DNA of 64,000 bases from Cepaea nemoralis (Eukaryota; Mollusca; Gastropoda; Stylommatophora; Helicidae), in assembly GCA_014155875.1 (NCBI GenBank), contig JACEFZ010022401.1, positions 1-64,000 on the forward strand, read 5' to 3'. Positions within the stretch are counted from its first letter, which is position 1. Every line of letters starts with the position of its first letter. The notes below the pieces were generated by a model. The model ran no database searches. It saw nothing but the letters and a program-made list of their open reading frames with translations, and was not told where the DNA came from. Positions 23,060 through 33,756 of the stretch are shown in pieces. Position numbers and translations under genes: made by a program.

Positions 23060-23300
23060 TGGTGAGGTATTGGTGTGTGGTAAAGTCAAATGTGCTCGGG
23101 GCCCTTTCAGATCGTGTGTAGTACAGAAGAACTGGTAGATTCATCACGGTTTGGGAACAGTGGTGCTGCGGGCGGTGACTGGAGGATCTTGCCGACACTC
23201 GGGGCTCCGAGTAAGGACCAGACAGATATACGGTCATATAGCTACTGGTACCATTAATATTTGGACTCTTCGCTAGCTCTTGAAGATGCAGACTGAGCAC
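23060..23300 (-). repeat. Repeat family F copy
   Basis: The minus strand ('gctagcgaagagtcc', 'taccagtagc', 'gtcggcaagatcc') aligns with the plus strand of 7070-7180. It is probably part of an old LINE whose coding strand is here the plus strand. Confidence 0.55.
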
Positions 23301-24080
23301 GAACGGGAATATCCAGAATATCTCCGTTCTTAACTCAACTCACCACAACTCAACTCAAATATTTGAAAATAACCATAGCAACGCAGACAAAAGCCAGAGG
23401 AAATTATACATCTCTCCCAATCGTTCACGCCACCATCAACATTGAACTGTTTATGCCCAAAGTGCTCCCAGAAAAAGACGATAACCCACAAAGGGTGACG
23501 ATAAGGAATGTAAATTATACATATTTACCAAATACATTATACAGACCAAACACTACGGCAATTTAACATGGGTAACAATTGTGAACAATCACCGCCACCC
23601 TGCAACTGAAACCGGGCTACAATTATCTATTTCCAAATATTGTTCTTCGATACCTGCATGGCAATTTCAGTACCTCGAGTAACCGTGGTAAAAACATTGC
23701 ACTCTGTGCAATATTGATAATCGATAGTGTCATGGTTTTCTGTTGAATACTAGCGTCGATATTTAATGTAGTTATTTCTTGTCGAGTTTATCTCTACACA
23801 AGCGCGGCTATTTTCGTCGGTTTATTAGCTTTGAAGTCAATTTCCCCGGGTACCGATCAAGGACGGGTGCTATTGAAGATGTTAAAGATAATAATTCCGG
23901 GAGTTGGCAGTGCGTCTTATTGTGTTTGCTGTTAGATCGATGACTTGGGTTCACAAGTTTTTACTGCTCGGTTACCGTTTTCTTTTATTGTATGTACTGA
24001 TTGTTTTGCTGTTAAATTTTCTTTTAGAGATAGAATTGTATGTAATGTATGATTTACTGTTAAATCTTCTTTAATAGATT
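23301..24080. other. No gene recognised
   Basis: Nothing identified, apart from short R2-like words ('gttaaattttctttta') near 24010-24080. Confidence 0.4.
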
Positions 24081-24084
24081 GAGA

Positions 24085-24200
24085 ACGAACGAACGAACAA
24101 TCTTTATTTTCAAAGGTTAAGAATTAGGCACGCAGGCCCGTCTGACATCCTGCCCTTCTTCTCTAGTTCCTCTCATACATTATTTCATTCAACATCACTT
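24085..24200. repeat. Repeat R4, copy 2
   Basis: Homologous to 22266-22390, preceded by (GAAC)n. It is followed by a C-run and an A-rich low-complexity tract to ~24290. Confidence 0.7.
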
Positions 24201-24340
24201 ATGACATCCACCCCTCCCACCCCCCCCCCCCCCCACAAAAAAAAAAACAAAAAAACAAAACAAAAACAACAAAAAAACAATAAGCATTAAAACGCATGAA
24301 AAATAATCATTAATACATGACTCACTGAGGCAATGTTTAA

Positions 24341-25078
24341 CATTCATTCATTCATTCATTCATTCATTCATTCAGTAGCATGTCCTTTGCAGAACTTCGC
24401 TCCCATAACAACCTTCCGGAAAACCTCTCGATCATAAGCAAGATGTCCCGCGTCCTATACACCCATCTGGAGATCATCCGCCACATCCTGCACCCACCTT
24501 CTCTTTGGTCTTCCTCTTCCTCTCTTCCCAGGCATATACCCCTCCATTATTTTTCTCTCCAAACTTTCATGACGTTTCAAGTGACCAAAATATTTCAATT
24601 TTTTGTTTTGTTTTATTGTCTTTAATAGCCAACCTTCTTCAATATTCAACTCTTGAAGTATGGATGCATTTGTTCTTTCTTTTACCCACGATACTCTTAG
24701 AACTCGTTTATAACATTTATATTCAAAGGCATTTATGCGCTGTTCAGCTTGTTTAGTAAGTGTCCAGGTCTCACAGGCGTATGTTGCAATGGGAAAGATG
24801 CATGCTCTTAAAAATCTAATTTTTGTAGTTCTATCTGTCCCACTCCATAATTTATTCATCTGTTTTAGTCTTTGAAGAGCAATTGATAGTCGTCGTTTAA
24901 TTTCTTTCATTGTGTCACCGCTGTTGGTAATCAATGACCCAAGATATTCAACATTTTCCACCACCTCCAATTTATCCTCATTAATATATATTTCTTCCTC
25001 CATAGTAGTTTTGTCTGTATGCATTATCTTTGTTTTTGCTATGTTAAGATATAAGTTGTGATTGTCACTATTCAATTG
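24341..25078 (-). pseudogene. RTE-clade LINE (lineage B), RT C-terminus and 3' tail
   Basis: A minus-strand frame of 206 residues (25075-24458) reads 'LNIAKTKIMHTDK', 'VEYLGSLITNSGDTMKEIKR', 'CIFPIATYACETWTLTKQAE', 'LKYFGHLKRHESLERKIMEG' and 'GKRGRGRPKRRWVQDVADDL'. This is the thumb and C-terminal region of an RTE RT. The catalytic YADD lies upstream and is missing, so the copy is 5'-truncated. The 3' end is an (ATTC)n run at 24341-24374, i.e. a (GAAT)n tail on the coding strand. The frame is intact over this length, so it is relatively young. Confidence 0.9.
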
Positions 25079-25236
25079 TTTAACATGGGCATCGTAAATA
25101 CCTAAGGCAGGTGTAACGTAATATGGGATGTAATTGTATATGTAATATGGGAATGTTTATTGGCTAGTTGTCGTTTGAGATAATGTACCATTATTATTTT
25201 TATTTTATTTTGTTTTAATGGGGGTCATATAGTCTG

Positions 25237-25558
25237 TACTGAGGTATATGTAATGTATGTTTTACTGTTAAATTTTCTTTTATAGATAGAATTGTTTGTA
25301 ATGTATGATTTACAGTTAATTGTTCTTTTATAGATAGATATAAGTAATGTATAAGTTTCTGTTACATTGTCTTTTACATATCGAGATGTATGTAATGTAT
25401 CACTTACTGTTAAATTTTCTTATATAGGTAACAATGTATGCAGTGTTTAGTTTAATGTTAAGTTTTATTTTATAGATGGAGATGTATGTAATGTTTGACT
25501 TACTGTTAAATTTTCTTTTATTGACAGCGATAACTTTTCTTTTATAATATAGGGGACA
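25237..25558. repeat. Repeat R2, copy 2, with tandem lead-in
   Basis: 25330-25558 is the near-identical partner of 19690-19918. The preceding ~90 bp are further sub-units ('gttaaattttctttta', 'gtaatgtatg'). Confidence 0.9.
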
Positions 25559-25686
25559 CGTGGAATTTAGGAAAGGAGATCAATAATATATAAAAGAAAT
25601 GTAGGGAGGTGCCAGCTATAATAACAGATAGAACGATTTGGCAGAGATGGTTGATGGAGAATGCTATATTGGGAGATATAGGGCAG

Positions 25687-25925
25687 AAGAAGAAGAAGAA
25701 GAAGAAGAAGAAGAAGAAGAAGAAGAAGAAGAAGAAGAAGAAGAAGAAGAAGAAGAAGAAGAAGAAGAAGAAGAAGAAGAAGAAGAAGAAGAAGAAGAAG
25801 AAGAAGAAGAAGAAGAAGAAGAAGAAGAAGAAGAAGAAGAAGAAGAAGAAGAAGAAGAAGAAGAAGAAGAAGAAGAAGAAGAAGAAAAAGAAGAAGAAGA
25901 AGAAGAGGAAAAAGAAGAAGAAGGA
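25687..25925. repeat. (GAA)n microsatellite, ~240 bp
   Basis: Nearly pure, followed by a degenerate purine-rich tail to ~26080. The poly-Lys, poly-Glu and poly-Phe frames are artefacts. Long (GAA)n can form triplex DNA. Confidence 0.97.
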
Positions 25926-26320
25926 TGAGAAGAAAGAGGAGGAAGCAGAGCAGGAGGATAAGGATGAGTATGAGAAGAAGGATGAGGAGATGATAAGGAG
26001 GTGGAGAAGGAGAAGAAAGAGAAGAGGAAGGCTTAGGGAAAAAAGCACAAGAAGAAACACGAACAGGAGAAAAAGTGAAGCTGTTCTATTATCATTTGGT
26101 AGGCAACACAACAGAACAACCGACACTAATTAACGTCCTAGTGATAATAACGGACTGTCTGGACGAGGCTGGTGAAACTAGAACACGATAGACAACTATA
26201 AGAAATATATACCTGTAACACACGATGGACTGTTGGAGGTCAGGAGAAGAACTAGTCCCGAGATTTTATTTATATGCGTTCGCTCATTTTAAACCCAAGC
26301 TTAGTCCATGCACGTGCTAC

Positions 26321-26432
26321 TACAGGGTGTATTGTTAATGACTGTGCAGTGTTTGAAAATATTGCCGGTCCAAGTTTTATATTTACCTAATATGTTGTAT
26401 GGACTTTACAGAGGGTGAATACAAGACTTGGG
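26321..26432. mobile_element. Foldback MITE, truncated, loop inverted
   Basis: The left arm 'agggtgtattgttaatgact' to 'ggtccaagtttt' matches 37174-37230. The following loop is the reverse complement of the loop in the 37174 copy, and the right arm is cut short after 'aagacttggg'. Confidence 0.7.
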
Positions 26433-26469
26433 CCTATGTACCCTACATTTCTAGTACACTAGACTGATT

Positions 26470-26690
26470 TGTGTGTGTGGATTAGTTTTTCCTGATACCA
26501 GTGTCCCTCACTTTCAGGCGAACCCACTCTGACTTCTGAGGTACTTTTACTTTACGTTCCTAAGTCAACGATTAAAAGTCAACATTTTCGCCTAATTGAA
26601 CGGTCTAGGGGTTGAACCGGTTACCTCGGCACCAGCTACCGGAAGTTTAAAGGCGAGAGCTCTTATCCGTTCGGCCACGCGTAGATGACA
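26470..26690 (-). mobile_element. tRNA-derived SINE, family D
   Basis: On the minus strand the head reads 'gtggccgaacggataagagc', then a B-box-like 'cggttcaacccc'. The body has 'acttttaatcgttgacttag', 'aagtacctcagaagtcagag' and 'tgggttcgcc'. The A-box form with a long variable arm resembles tRNA-Ser/Leu. Confidence 0.75.
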
Positions 26691-27100
26691 ACGTCTTCGC
26701 ATTTGTATTGAAAATGGTCGATAACACGCGAGACAGGAGGCTGTGGACAAACATGCCGACTAACACCATACATCATTAACAATACAAAGAGGAAGTAGAG
26801 GAGGAAACATAATTCATTAACTGATTAAGTGCTATCGGATGCTTAATCGTATTAAGCGACTTTCCTTATAGGCCGATGGCTTACATACAGTTGCTTTCCA
26901 TGTGCAACTCCCTTTAATGTGAAACATAATACAACTTGTTTGCTACTATGTTAAGAACTTTTAAGTCATAACTGTGACACACCCTTACATCCCACCTCCC
27001 GTCATCCATATTTGTTTGGTCCTAACCTACTTTTTGTTCAGCCCTGAAACTGTTAAGGAATCGCATTTTTCTCCTGATAAAATTAATTGTTCCTGGGAAT

Positions 27101-27859
27101 CAGTAGTTCCCAAGCCTTTCAAGCAGAGGGCCATATCTACTATTTTCGGTAGTTAAATGGACCACAACGCTATAAAATTATAAAAGTCGTGAAATATCAT
27201 TCTTACCTTTCTTAACTTTGGTCAACAAAATTCTAAAACTTTAAAGGCAGTCAGTGTCAGTAATCATTTTATTTTTTTTCGTTTAAAATCAAAAGTTCAT
27301 TTAACAATAAATCAGTTTCGAAAATCGCTATTAATGTAATTAATGTACAATTGTAACTGTTCTTCATAACCAGGTACTTAAGTTCAGATGCCAGTTTATC
27401 AATGTTTGGGCACAAATCTGTCGTGCCCAAAGTCATAAGCGCAGCTAGGTTATTGTCGGCGAGTCCGGAAGGTTGCCTGTTTTTTTGTGTGGTATATATA
27501 TAACGGTCATTGTGGAAAATGACTGCTCGCATCTGTAAGTCGAACCACAACGACAAATGCATCTCTGGACGAATGAATGCAAGTGTTAAAATTGTTCGAC
27601 AGGCAATAGTCGCCAGAATGACTTTCAATCCATGCGATAGTTGATGTCTATTCCAGTTTCGAAGGCATTCGTCAGCATAGCTGAAAATATGAGGCTGAAC
27701 AGTGTTGGTGCCAGCACACATCCTTGCTTCACTCCATTGATCACAGGAAAGGGCTCAGACATAAAACATATAATATGTTAAATAACGAGGCCTCGCGTGT
27801 CACTTTCTGGCAGCTGGCGAACCACATGTAGCCCTCGGGCCGTGGTTTGGGAACCTCTG
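27101..27859. mobile_element. Non-autonomous hAT relic, 759 bp
   Basis: The left end CAGTAGTTCCCAAGCC and, in complement, the right end CAGAGGTTCCCAAACC are hAT-type inverted repeats. The flanks CTGGGAAT (27093-27100) and CTGTGGAT (27860-27867) match at 6 of 8, compatible with an aged target duplication. It contains a reverse transcriptase fragment. Confidence 0.65.
27640..27762 (-). pseudogene. LINE reverse transcriptase fragment
   Basis: The minus strand reads 'VINGVKQGCVLAPTLFSLIF' then 'SAMLTNAFETGIDINYR', the conserved block just before the RT catalytic motif in non-LTR elements. No further RT sequence follows. It lies inside the hAT relic. Confidence 0.8.
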
Positions 27860-27867
27860 CTGTGGAT

Positions 27868-28212
27868 GACAGCATCTCTAAAATCTAAAAAGGCCCATTA
27901 ATCCTACGAAAACCTCGTCTTCTGTGTGTACATGACGTGACACAAACCTGTTGTCGATTAATTGCTCCATGCCTCTGTTATTTTTACCCCCGAAAACGCT
28001 TCCATTACTTTAGTTTTCCCTGTCCCTGATGCCATCTCAACTACTTGAGGCGGCTCTTGGCTCTTGTTTGTCACTGTTGATGGGTTTCTCAATTGGTTCG
28101 TTCTAATAGGACTGAAATTTGAAACGATAAACGGGCTTCTAGATGCCATTAATTGAATTACATTTCAAGTTCTAGATAAGCCCTGACCTTGCTGTCAAAG
28201 TAGATTGACCCT
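27868..28212. other. No gene recognised
   Basis: No recognisable domain or repeat. Confidence 0.35.
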
Positions 28213-28718
28213 TAGTGTTAGTTGCATATCTTTTACAGGAATCGCATTCAACCCCAGCATTGTTTGGCTGTTTGCGATTTACTCGGCAATTATTTACCTT
28301 AAGTAGTTTACCACTGTCGGTCTCGCTGGCCTAGGTGTTCGCGACTTTCTCCGTACTCCCGTATATTCTCGTGAGTAACGTAACCTGCGCGAGAATCGGT
28401 AGCGGTTCTCGCCGAGTTGGTAACTTACGGGTTATGTGAGTCAGCCTCTCAGAAAGGAATGACAAATTACTGGGCGTAATCTTGCCAAGAAATCAACAAT
28501 TAGCTGAAAGATGCTGATATTGACAGCGATGTCACGTAAAGGATATGCGTACAAAAAACAGTTTACCACTGCTTTCTGAACTGTTGATGCCCATACCGTG
28601 GAAATCAACGCAAGGCGGTCGGCTTCCAAATCGTCTGCATCTCATTTCGAACTCTCTATTCGTTGTGTCGGGGAACTGTGAGACTGCGTTCACTGTCACT
28701 AAGCCACAGTGCCGGTTT
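28213..28718 (-). mobile_element. SINE family A (outer), split by a second SINE
   Basis: The two halves lie at 28213-28316 (3' body) and 28560-28718 (body plus tRNA head). On the minus strand the head is 'actgtggcttagtgacagtg', with a B-box-like 'gagttcgaaatg'. They are separated by a plus-strand SINE and the duplicated word AGTTTACCACTG. Confidence 0.85.
28317..28559 (+). mobile_element. SINE family B nested in SINE A
   Basis: This 243-bp element is flanked by a 12-bp duplication, AGTTTACCACTG, at 28305-28316 and 28560-28571. The head 'tcgctggcctaggtgttcgc' and the section 'cgagttggtaacttacgggt' then 'tatgtgagtc' define subfamily B, shared with 34465-34725. The 3' body is the family A/B common region ending 'aaaggatatgcgtac'. 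Confidence 0.88.
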
Positions 28719-29107
28719 ACTCCGATTGTAACCTATGAAAATCTTCCCTTTTACCAAAAAAGTAGATTTGGTCCAAACAAAAATGAATGACGGAAAATGA
28801 GAATTACGGATATGTCACATGATTAAAAGTCACTAATGAGGTAGCAGACATGTTGTATTATAACGTAATGAAAACACATCAGTGATTATATCAGCCCATG
28901 GCAGATACGGGAAGACACTTAAGACGATTAATCATCCAGTTTACAAGCTGATATTTGAGGTAACTTTCTTATCATGAAGGTTATAGTAATCTGAAGGGTG
29001 GTGGTCTCTTCACTTTGGACTTGCACTTCCACCACACGTCAACACCCAGACTACCAGCAGGGAGTTGTACAAATACCGGAAAAGCATTCATCCATTCAAG
29101 CGGAGAT
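28719..29107. other. No gene recognised
   Basis: Unremarkable intergenic sequence. Confidence 0.35.
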
Positions 29108-29325
29108 CAGCATGGCCGAATGAAGAAGATCGCGCGTTCTTAAACCTCCGGTGTGCTGATGCCGTGGTAAGGGGTTCAACCCCTACATCGTACAGTTGGA
29201 CTAAAATGCCGACCTCTCGTCCTTGACTTGGGGACGTAAATTACAAGTACCTCTGAAGTCGGAGTGGGTTCGTTTGATGACGATGGATACTGTTAATAGG
29301 AAAAAGCTAATCCACACGAAAAGTA
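29108..29325 (+). mobile_element. tRNA-derived SINE, family D
   Basis: The head 'catggccgaatgaagaagat' is followed by a variable-arm-like stretch and the B-box 'ggggttcaacccc'. The body has 'gtccttgacttggggacgta', 'aagtacctctgaagtcggag' and 'tgggttcg'. It is the best-preserved family D head in the window. Confidence 0.82.
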
Positions 29326-29440
29326 TAGATATAAAAGTATACAAAAGTATAGGTTCTATGTAGCACTTCAACACTCTTTTTCTCGTTTCAATTGATATCA
29401 TTTTATTGGTCAGTATGTTTTTAATCATGCAAAAGTGTGT
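29326..29440 (-). pseudogene. RTE fragment
   Basis: The minus strand reads 'MISIETRKRVLKCYIEPILL', which aligns with the RTE block 'SLNVRKRVLKCYVEPVLLYG' at 32970-33070. It is very short. Confidence 0.7.
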
Positions 29441-29511
29441 ATGGACTACGCTTCAGTTCAAAGCGGGCGAGCGCAAAAATAAAATTACTTCTCATAAGCC
29501 AGAGGTTTGTT

Positions 29512-31400
29512 AGTGATGAGTGGTTGGAAGGATGAGTGGTTGGAAGGATGAGTGGTTGGAAGGATGAGTGGTTGGAAGGATGAGTGGTTGGAAGGATGAG
29601 TGGTTGGAAGGATGAGTGGTTGGAAGGATGAGTGGTTGGAAGGATGAGTGGTTGGAAGGATGAGTGGTTGGAAGGACACGAGTGCCTCATAAGCCAGAGG
29701 TTTGTTGGTGATGAGTGGTTGGAAGGATGAGTGGTTGGAAGGATGAGTGGTTGGAAGGATGAGTGGTTGGAAGGATGAGTGGTTGGAAGGATGAGTGGTT
29801 GGAAGGATGATCGGTTGGAAGGACACGAGTACCTCATAAGCCAGAGGTTTGTTAGTGATGAGTGGTTTGAAGGATGAGTGGTTGGAATGATGAGTGGTTG
29901 GAAGGATGAGTGGTTGGAAGGATGAGTGGTTGGAAGGATGAGTGGTTGGAAGGATGAGTGGTTGGAAGGATGAGTGGTTGGAAGGATGATCGGTTGGAAG
30001 GACACGAGTACCTCATATGCCAGAGGTTTGTTGGTGATGAGTGGTTGGAAGGATACGAGTACCTCATAAGCCAGAGGTTTGTTAGTGATGAGTGGTTGGA
30101 AGGATGAGTGGTTGGAAGGATGAGTGGTTGGAAGGATGAGTGGTTGGAAGGATGAGTGGTTGGAAGGACACGAGTACCTCATAAGCCAGAGGTTTGTTAG
30201 TGATGAGTGGTTGGAAGGATGAGTGGTTGGAAGGATGAGTGGTTGGAAGGATGAGTCGGTTGGAAGGATGAGTGGTTGGAAGGATGAGTGGTTGGAAGGA
30301 TGAGTAGTTGGAAGGATGAGTGGTTGGAAGGATGAGTGGTTGGAAGGATGAGTGGTTGGAAGGATGAGTGGTTGGAATGATGAGTGGTTGGAAGGATGAG
30401 TGGTTGGAAGGATGAGTGGTTGGAAGGATGAGTGGTTGGAAGGATGAGTGGTTGGAAGGATGAGTGGTTGGAAGGATGATCGGTTGGAAGGACACGAGTA
30501 CCTCATAAGCCAGAGGTTTGTTGGTGATGAGTGGTTGGAAGGACACGAGTACCTCATAAGCCAGAGGTTTGTTAGTGATGAGTGGTTGGAAGGATGAGTG
30601 GTTGGAAGGATGAGTGGTTGGAAGGATGAGTGGTTGGAAGGATGAGTAGTTGGAAGGATGAGCGGTTGGAAGGACACGAGTACCTCATAAGCCAGAGGTT
30701 TGTTAGTGATGAGTGGTTGGAAGGATGAGTGGTTGAAGGATGAGTGGTTGGAAGGATGAGTGGTTGAAGGATGAGTGGTTGGAAGGATGAGTCGTTGGAA
30801 GGATGAGTGGTTGGAAGGATGAGTGGTTGGAAGGATGAGTAGTTGGAAGGATGAGTGGTTGGAAGGATGAGTGGTTGGAAGGATGAGTGGTTGGAAGGAT
30901 GAGTGGTTGGAATGATGAGTGGTTGGAAGGATGAGTGGTTGGAAGGATGAGTGGTTGGAAGGATGAGTGGTTGGAAGGATGAGTGGTTGGAAGGATGAGT
31001 GGTTGGAAGGATGATCGGTTGGAAGGACACGAGTACCTCATAAGCCAGAGGTTTGTTGGTGATGAGTGGTTGGAAGGACACGAGTACCTCATAAGCCAGA
31101 GGTTTGTTAGTGATGAGTGGTTGGAAGGATGAGTGGTTGGAAGGATGAGTGGTTGGAAGGATGAGTGGTTGGAAGGATGAGTGGTTGGACGGATGAGTGG
31201 TTGGAAGGACACGAGTACCTCATAAGCCAGAGGTTTGTTAGTGATGAGTGGTTGGAAGGATGAGTGGTTGAAGGATGAGTGGTTGGAAGGATGAGTGGTT
31301 GAAGGATGAGTGGTTGGAAGGATGAGTGGTTGGAAGGACACGAGTGCCTCATAAGCCAGAGGTTTGTTGGTGATGAGCGGTTGGAAGGACACGAGTGCCT
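29512..31400. repeat. Minisatellite, 16-bp unit with higher-order blocks
   Basis: The basic unit is GATGAGTGGTTGGAAG. Runs of 1-18 units are punctuated by a longer spacer 'gacacgagtacctcataagc' then 'cagaggtttgttagtgatga'. Point variants such as 'gatgatcggttggaag' mark the last unit before many spacers, showing that blocks were amplified as multi-unit modules. Long minus-strand Ser/His/Pro/Leu frames are artefacts, since 16 bp is not a multiple of three but three units are. Confidence 0.95.
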
Positions 31401-31667
31401 CTGTAGACAGTGGCAAGCGCACGTGCCTGCTCTTCTGGTGATGATGTGTTTGAATCCACATCAAGGCAGACGTTTTAAAACTGACAATGGCGCCCATGTA
31501 CACTCAGTCTAACATCTGTACCAGAACATGTTGTGAGAAGTTATGGCAGGAAGCGTGAAGATGACTATACCACCTATCGGGTCTCAGTTGGTCTATAAAG
31601 TATCAGGGATAGTTTCTGCTCAGAAAGCAAAAAGTCAACTTTTACCCCCATTTGATTTACTTGTCCT

Positions 31668-31984
31668 TTACATGACGTCGCATTCACCCCCAGCACATAT
31701 TGTCTGTTTGTGACGTACTAGAAAATTTGACTATCAGTTGTTACACATTGCCGGTTTCCGTGGCTAAGTTCTTGCAGACGTGATTCGTTATGCCGCTTAC
31801 CCGTCTTCGAAACACAGCGGCAACCGAGTTGGCAGCAGACCGTGTCGCGCTGATTTTAACGTGATGGTATGGGAACCGATCGTACAGAAAGCAATGGCAA
31901 ACTACTGAACGTAAACTTGCTAGACGTCAACAGCAGCAGTGCTGGTGTTGACAGCGATGTCCTGTAAAAGGGATATCCAAACAC
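31668..31984 (+). mobile_element. SINE family A (31751-31984) abutting a minus-strand SINE body
   Basis: 31668-31750 reads as the minus-strand 3' body ('cctttacatgacgtcgcatt'). From 31751 a plus-strand SINE starts with 'tccgtggctaagttcttgca', B-box-like 'gtcttcgaaacac', and the body through 'cctgtaaaagggatatcc'. The right flank 'agttagacatttctgtctga' loosely resembles the left flank 'agttgttacacattg'. This layout echoes the nested pair at 28213-28718, but the duplication is imperfect. Confidence 0.75.
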
Positions 31985-32164
31985 AAGTTAGACATTTCTG
32001 TCTGAACGAGAAGTCAACATTTAAGTCCATTGACACAGATGTGTGGAATACACCCGCTACCCCGCCGTCAGCACACGTGAAGCTTAATTTGCCCAACAAG
32101 TCTCAAGGCGTGGAGAAAGCTATTTATTGTTCTTAATACATGATGCTGATTTCTCTTCATTAAC

Positions 32165-32465
32165 TTAGGGACGTAAACTTCTAGTACCTCAGAGGTAGGA
32201 GTGGGTTCGAATGATGGCGAGGGATACAGGTAATACGGAAAACTAATTCACAGCTGTCGGCATAGCGCGTTTGAATCACAGTTGGGGGGAGATTTCGCAG
32301 CATACCGCCTTGCGCTGGTGTTTTATAAAATGGTATGAGTGCTGGTCGTTCAGAAAGTAATGGCAAACTATTGAATGTAAACTTGCCAAGAAATTACAAG
32401 CAGCCAAAAAATGCTAAGGTTGACTGCGACGTCCTGTAAAGGATATGCAACTAACTTTAATTCAA
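32165..32465 (+). mobile_element. SINE D fragment then SINE A
   Basis: 32165-32240 carries the family D body ('gggacgtaaacttctagtac', 'ctcagaggtaggagtgggtt'). From ~32258 family A follows: 'catagcgcgtttgaatcac' (degraded B-box), 'gtgctggtcgttcagaaagt' and 'aatggcaaactattgaatgt', ending 'ggatatgcaactaac'. Confidence 0.75.
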
Positions 32466-32512
32466 ACGTAAAAATCAGTCCAATGCACTACAAGTAGTAG
32501 TACATATATGGT

Positions 32513-33190
32513 CTACGCTTGAGTTACAAGCGAGCGAACGAAAAAAAAGGAGACAAAATCCAGCCACAAACTCCGGAACAATACATTGTGTGTCATCATC
32601 AAGTGCCCTGCCAGCTGGCGTACGCATTCATGGCTCGCCACAGATCTCAGTCTTTGGTTTTCTGGATCAACTCTGCTGCTGATATTCCTCCATGCCACCG
32701 TCTCAATCCATTCAGCATCATTTCTCTTGGTCTGCCTCTGCCTCTCTTCCCCTCGATCTTCCCAGTTGTCATGATGTTCTCTAATGCCTCTCTTCTCATC
32801 ACGTGACTGAAGAAAGATGTTTGTCTCTTTCTTATTGTTGTAATATAATGTTCTAGTTTCATTAGCCTCTTCCAGGCAGTCGTTGTTAGTTACTCTGGCA
32901 GTCCAAGGAATTCGCAACATTCGTCTCAGGAACCACATCTCTGTTGCTTCTAAATTCTTCTTAATTTGTTCATTTACATTCCAAGATTTACTGCCATACA
33001 GCAAAACTGGTTCTACATAGCATTTCAGCACTCTCTTTCTTACATTCAGTGATAGTGACTTATTGCATAAGATACTCTTCATTTTCTGAAATGCAGCATT
33101 TGCTGGCCCTATTCTGCTCCTAATATATGTTGTACACCTTCTATCTGATGTTATAAATGCCCATAGGTATCTAAAATTATCCACTAGGTT
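32513..33190 (-). pseudogene. RTE-clade LINE (lineage A), RT C-terminus
   Basis: The minus strand reads 'MDNFRYLWAFITSDRRCTTY', 'IGPANAAFQKMKSILCNKSL', 'RKRVLKCYVEPVLLYGSKSW' and 'MWFLRRMLRIPWTARVTN', then after a frameshift near 32860 'FFSHVMRREALENIMTTGKI', 'GKRGRGRPREMML' and 'RRWHGGISAAELIQKTKD'. This is the C-terminal part of an RTE-type RT. The catalytic core is absent. The 3' end lies near 32590, where lineage A copies carry a (GAT)n tail. Confidence 0.88.
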
Positions 33191-33367
33191 AAGAAATTTT
33201 CCTTCTATTATATGTCAGATTTTGGTGTCACAATTTTTTTTTTTTTTTTTTTTTGGATATCACCATTCATTGTGTGTAAACAGTTAAATAAAAAGAACTC
33301 TATAACAATAACTAAACAACAGAATAACAACAACGACAACTTCAACAACTAGAAGATCACCACTTAC

Positions 33368-33741
33368 CTCCCATTCTATCACAAGAAATCCCTTTTTATC
33401 CGTCCGGGTCTTGACTTTGCCCGGGTTTCTGTCCGGCCTGTCCGGGGGTGTAGTACACTCCCTGCTGGTCACCGAGCTTGGCCGGCTGAATCCCACAGCG
33501 TTCCTGGCTATAACCCGGAAAGAATATGTCCCGTAGGGAGCCAATGCCACAAAGGCTTGCGTGCTGTCCGGCAGACTCTCCTCGTAGGAGTCGTACCAAG
33601 CGTCCGGCTTTTCGGAGAGGTTGAACTGCACCGTGTATCCTAGAATCTCGGCGCCGTTGGACTTTCCGTGCATCCAGGAGATTTCTGCAGTGTTGCCGTG
33701 GCAGCTCTTAACACGGACATCGACAGGTGGCTCTGGCGGTC
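33368..33741 (-). CDS. Neuroglian/L1CAM-type adhesion protein, FN3 exon (partial gene)
   Basis: A 374-bp exon with acceptor 'atcacag' before 33741 and donor 'gtaagt' after 33368. It enters in phase 1 and leaves in phase 0. It encodes one fibronectin type III domain and the start of the next: 'PPEPPVDVRVKSCHGNTAEI' and 'SWMHGKSNGAEILGYTVQFN', then 'YGTYSFRVIARNAVGFSRPS', 'ECTTPPDRPDRNPGKVK' and 'GFLVIEWE'. The core Trp (ISW), the Tyr-x-Phe strand F motif and the CTTPPD..NP linker match neuroglian/L1CAM FN3 domains 1-2. These are single-pass neuronal cell-surface proteins with Ig then FN3 ectodomains that mediate adhesion and axon growth. A paralogous L1-family member is possible. No other exons were recognised apart from 35864-36182. 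Confidence 0.88.
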
Positions 33742-33756
33742 CTGTGATGGAAGAAG

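Noticed and set aside
22975..23300. Additional neuroglian FN3 exon on the minus strand
   Set aside because: No FN3 core Trp/Tyr pattern or splice sites. The nucleotide sequence instead matches repeat family F.
25542..26133. Poly-Lys, poly-Glu and poly-Phe frames
   Set aside because: Translation of the (GAA)n array.
27269..27721. 150-residue minus-strand host gene
   Set aside because: It lies within the hAT relic. The overlapping RT block is in a different frame, and the frame shows no domain.
29421..31503. Secreted or structural repeat protein (Ser/His/Pro/Leu repeats, up to 418 residues)
   Set aside because: The 16-bp minisatellite unit is open on the minus strand in several frames simultaneously. 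The spacer phrase is translated in different frames in different blocks, showing no selection on frame.
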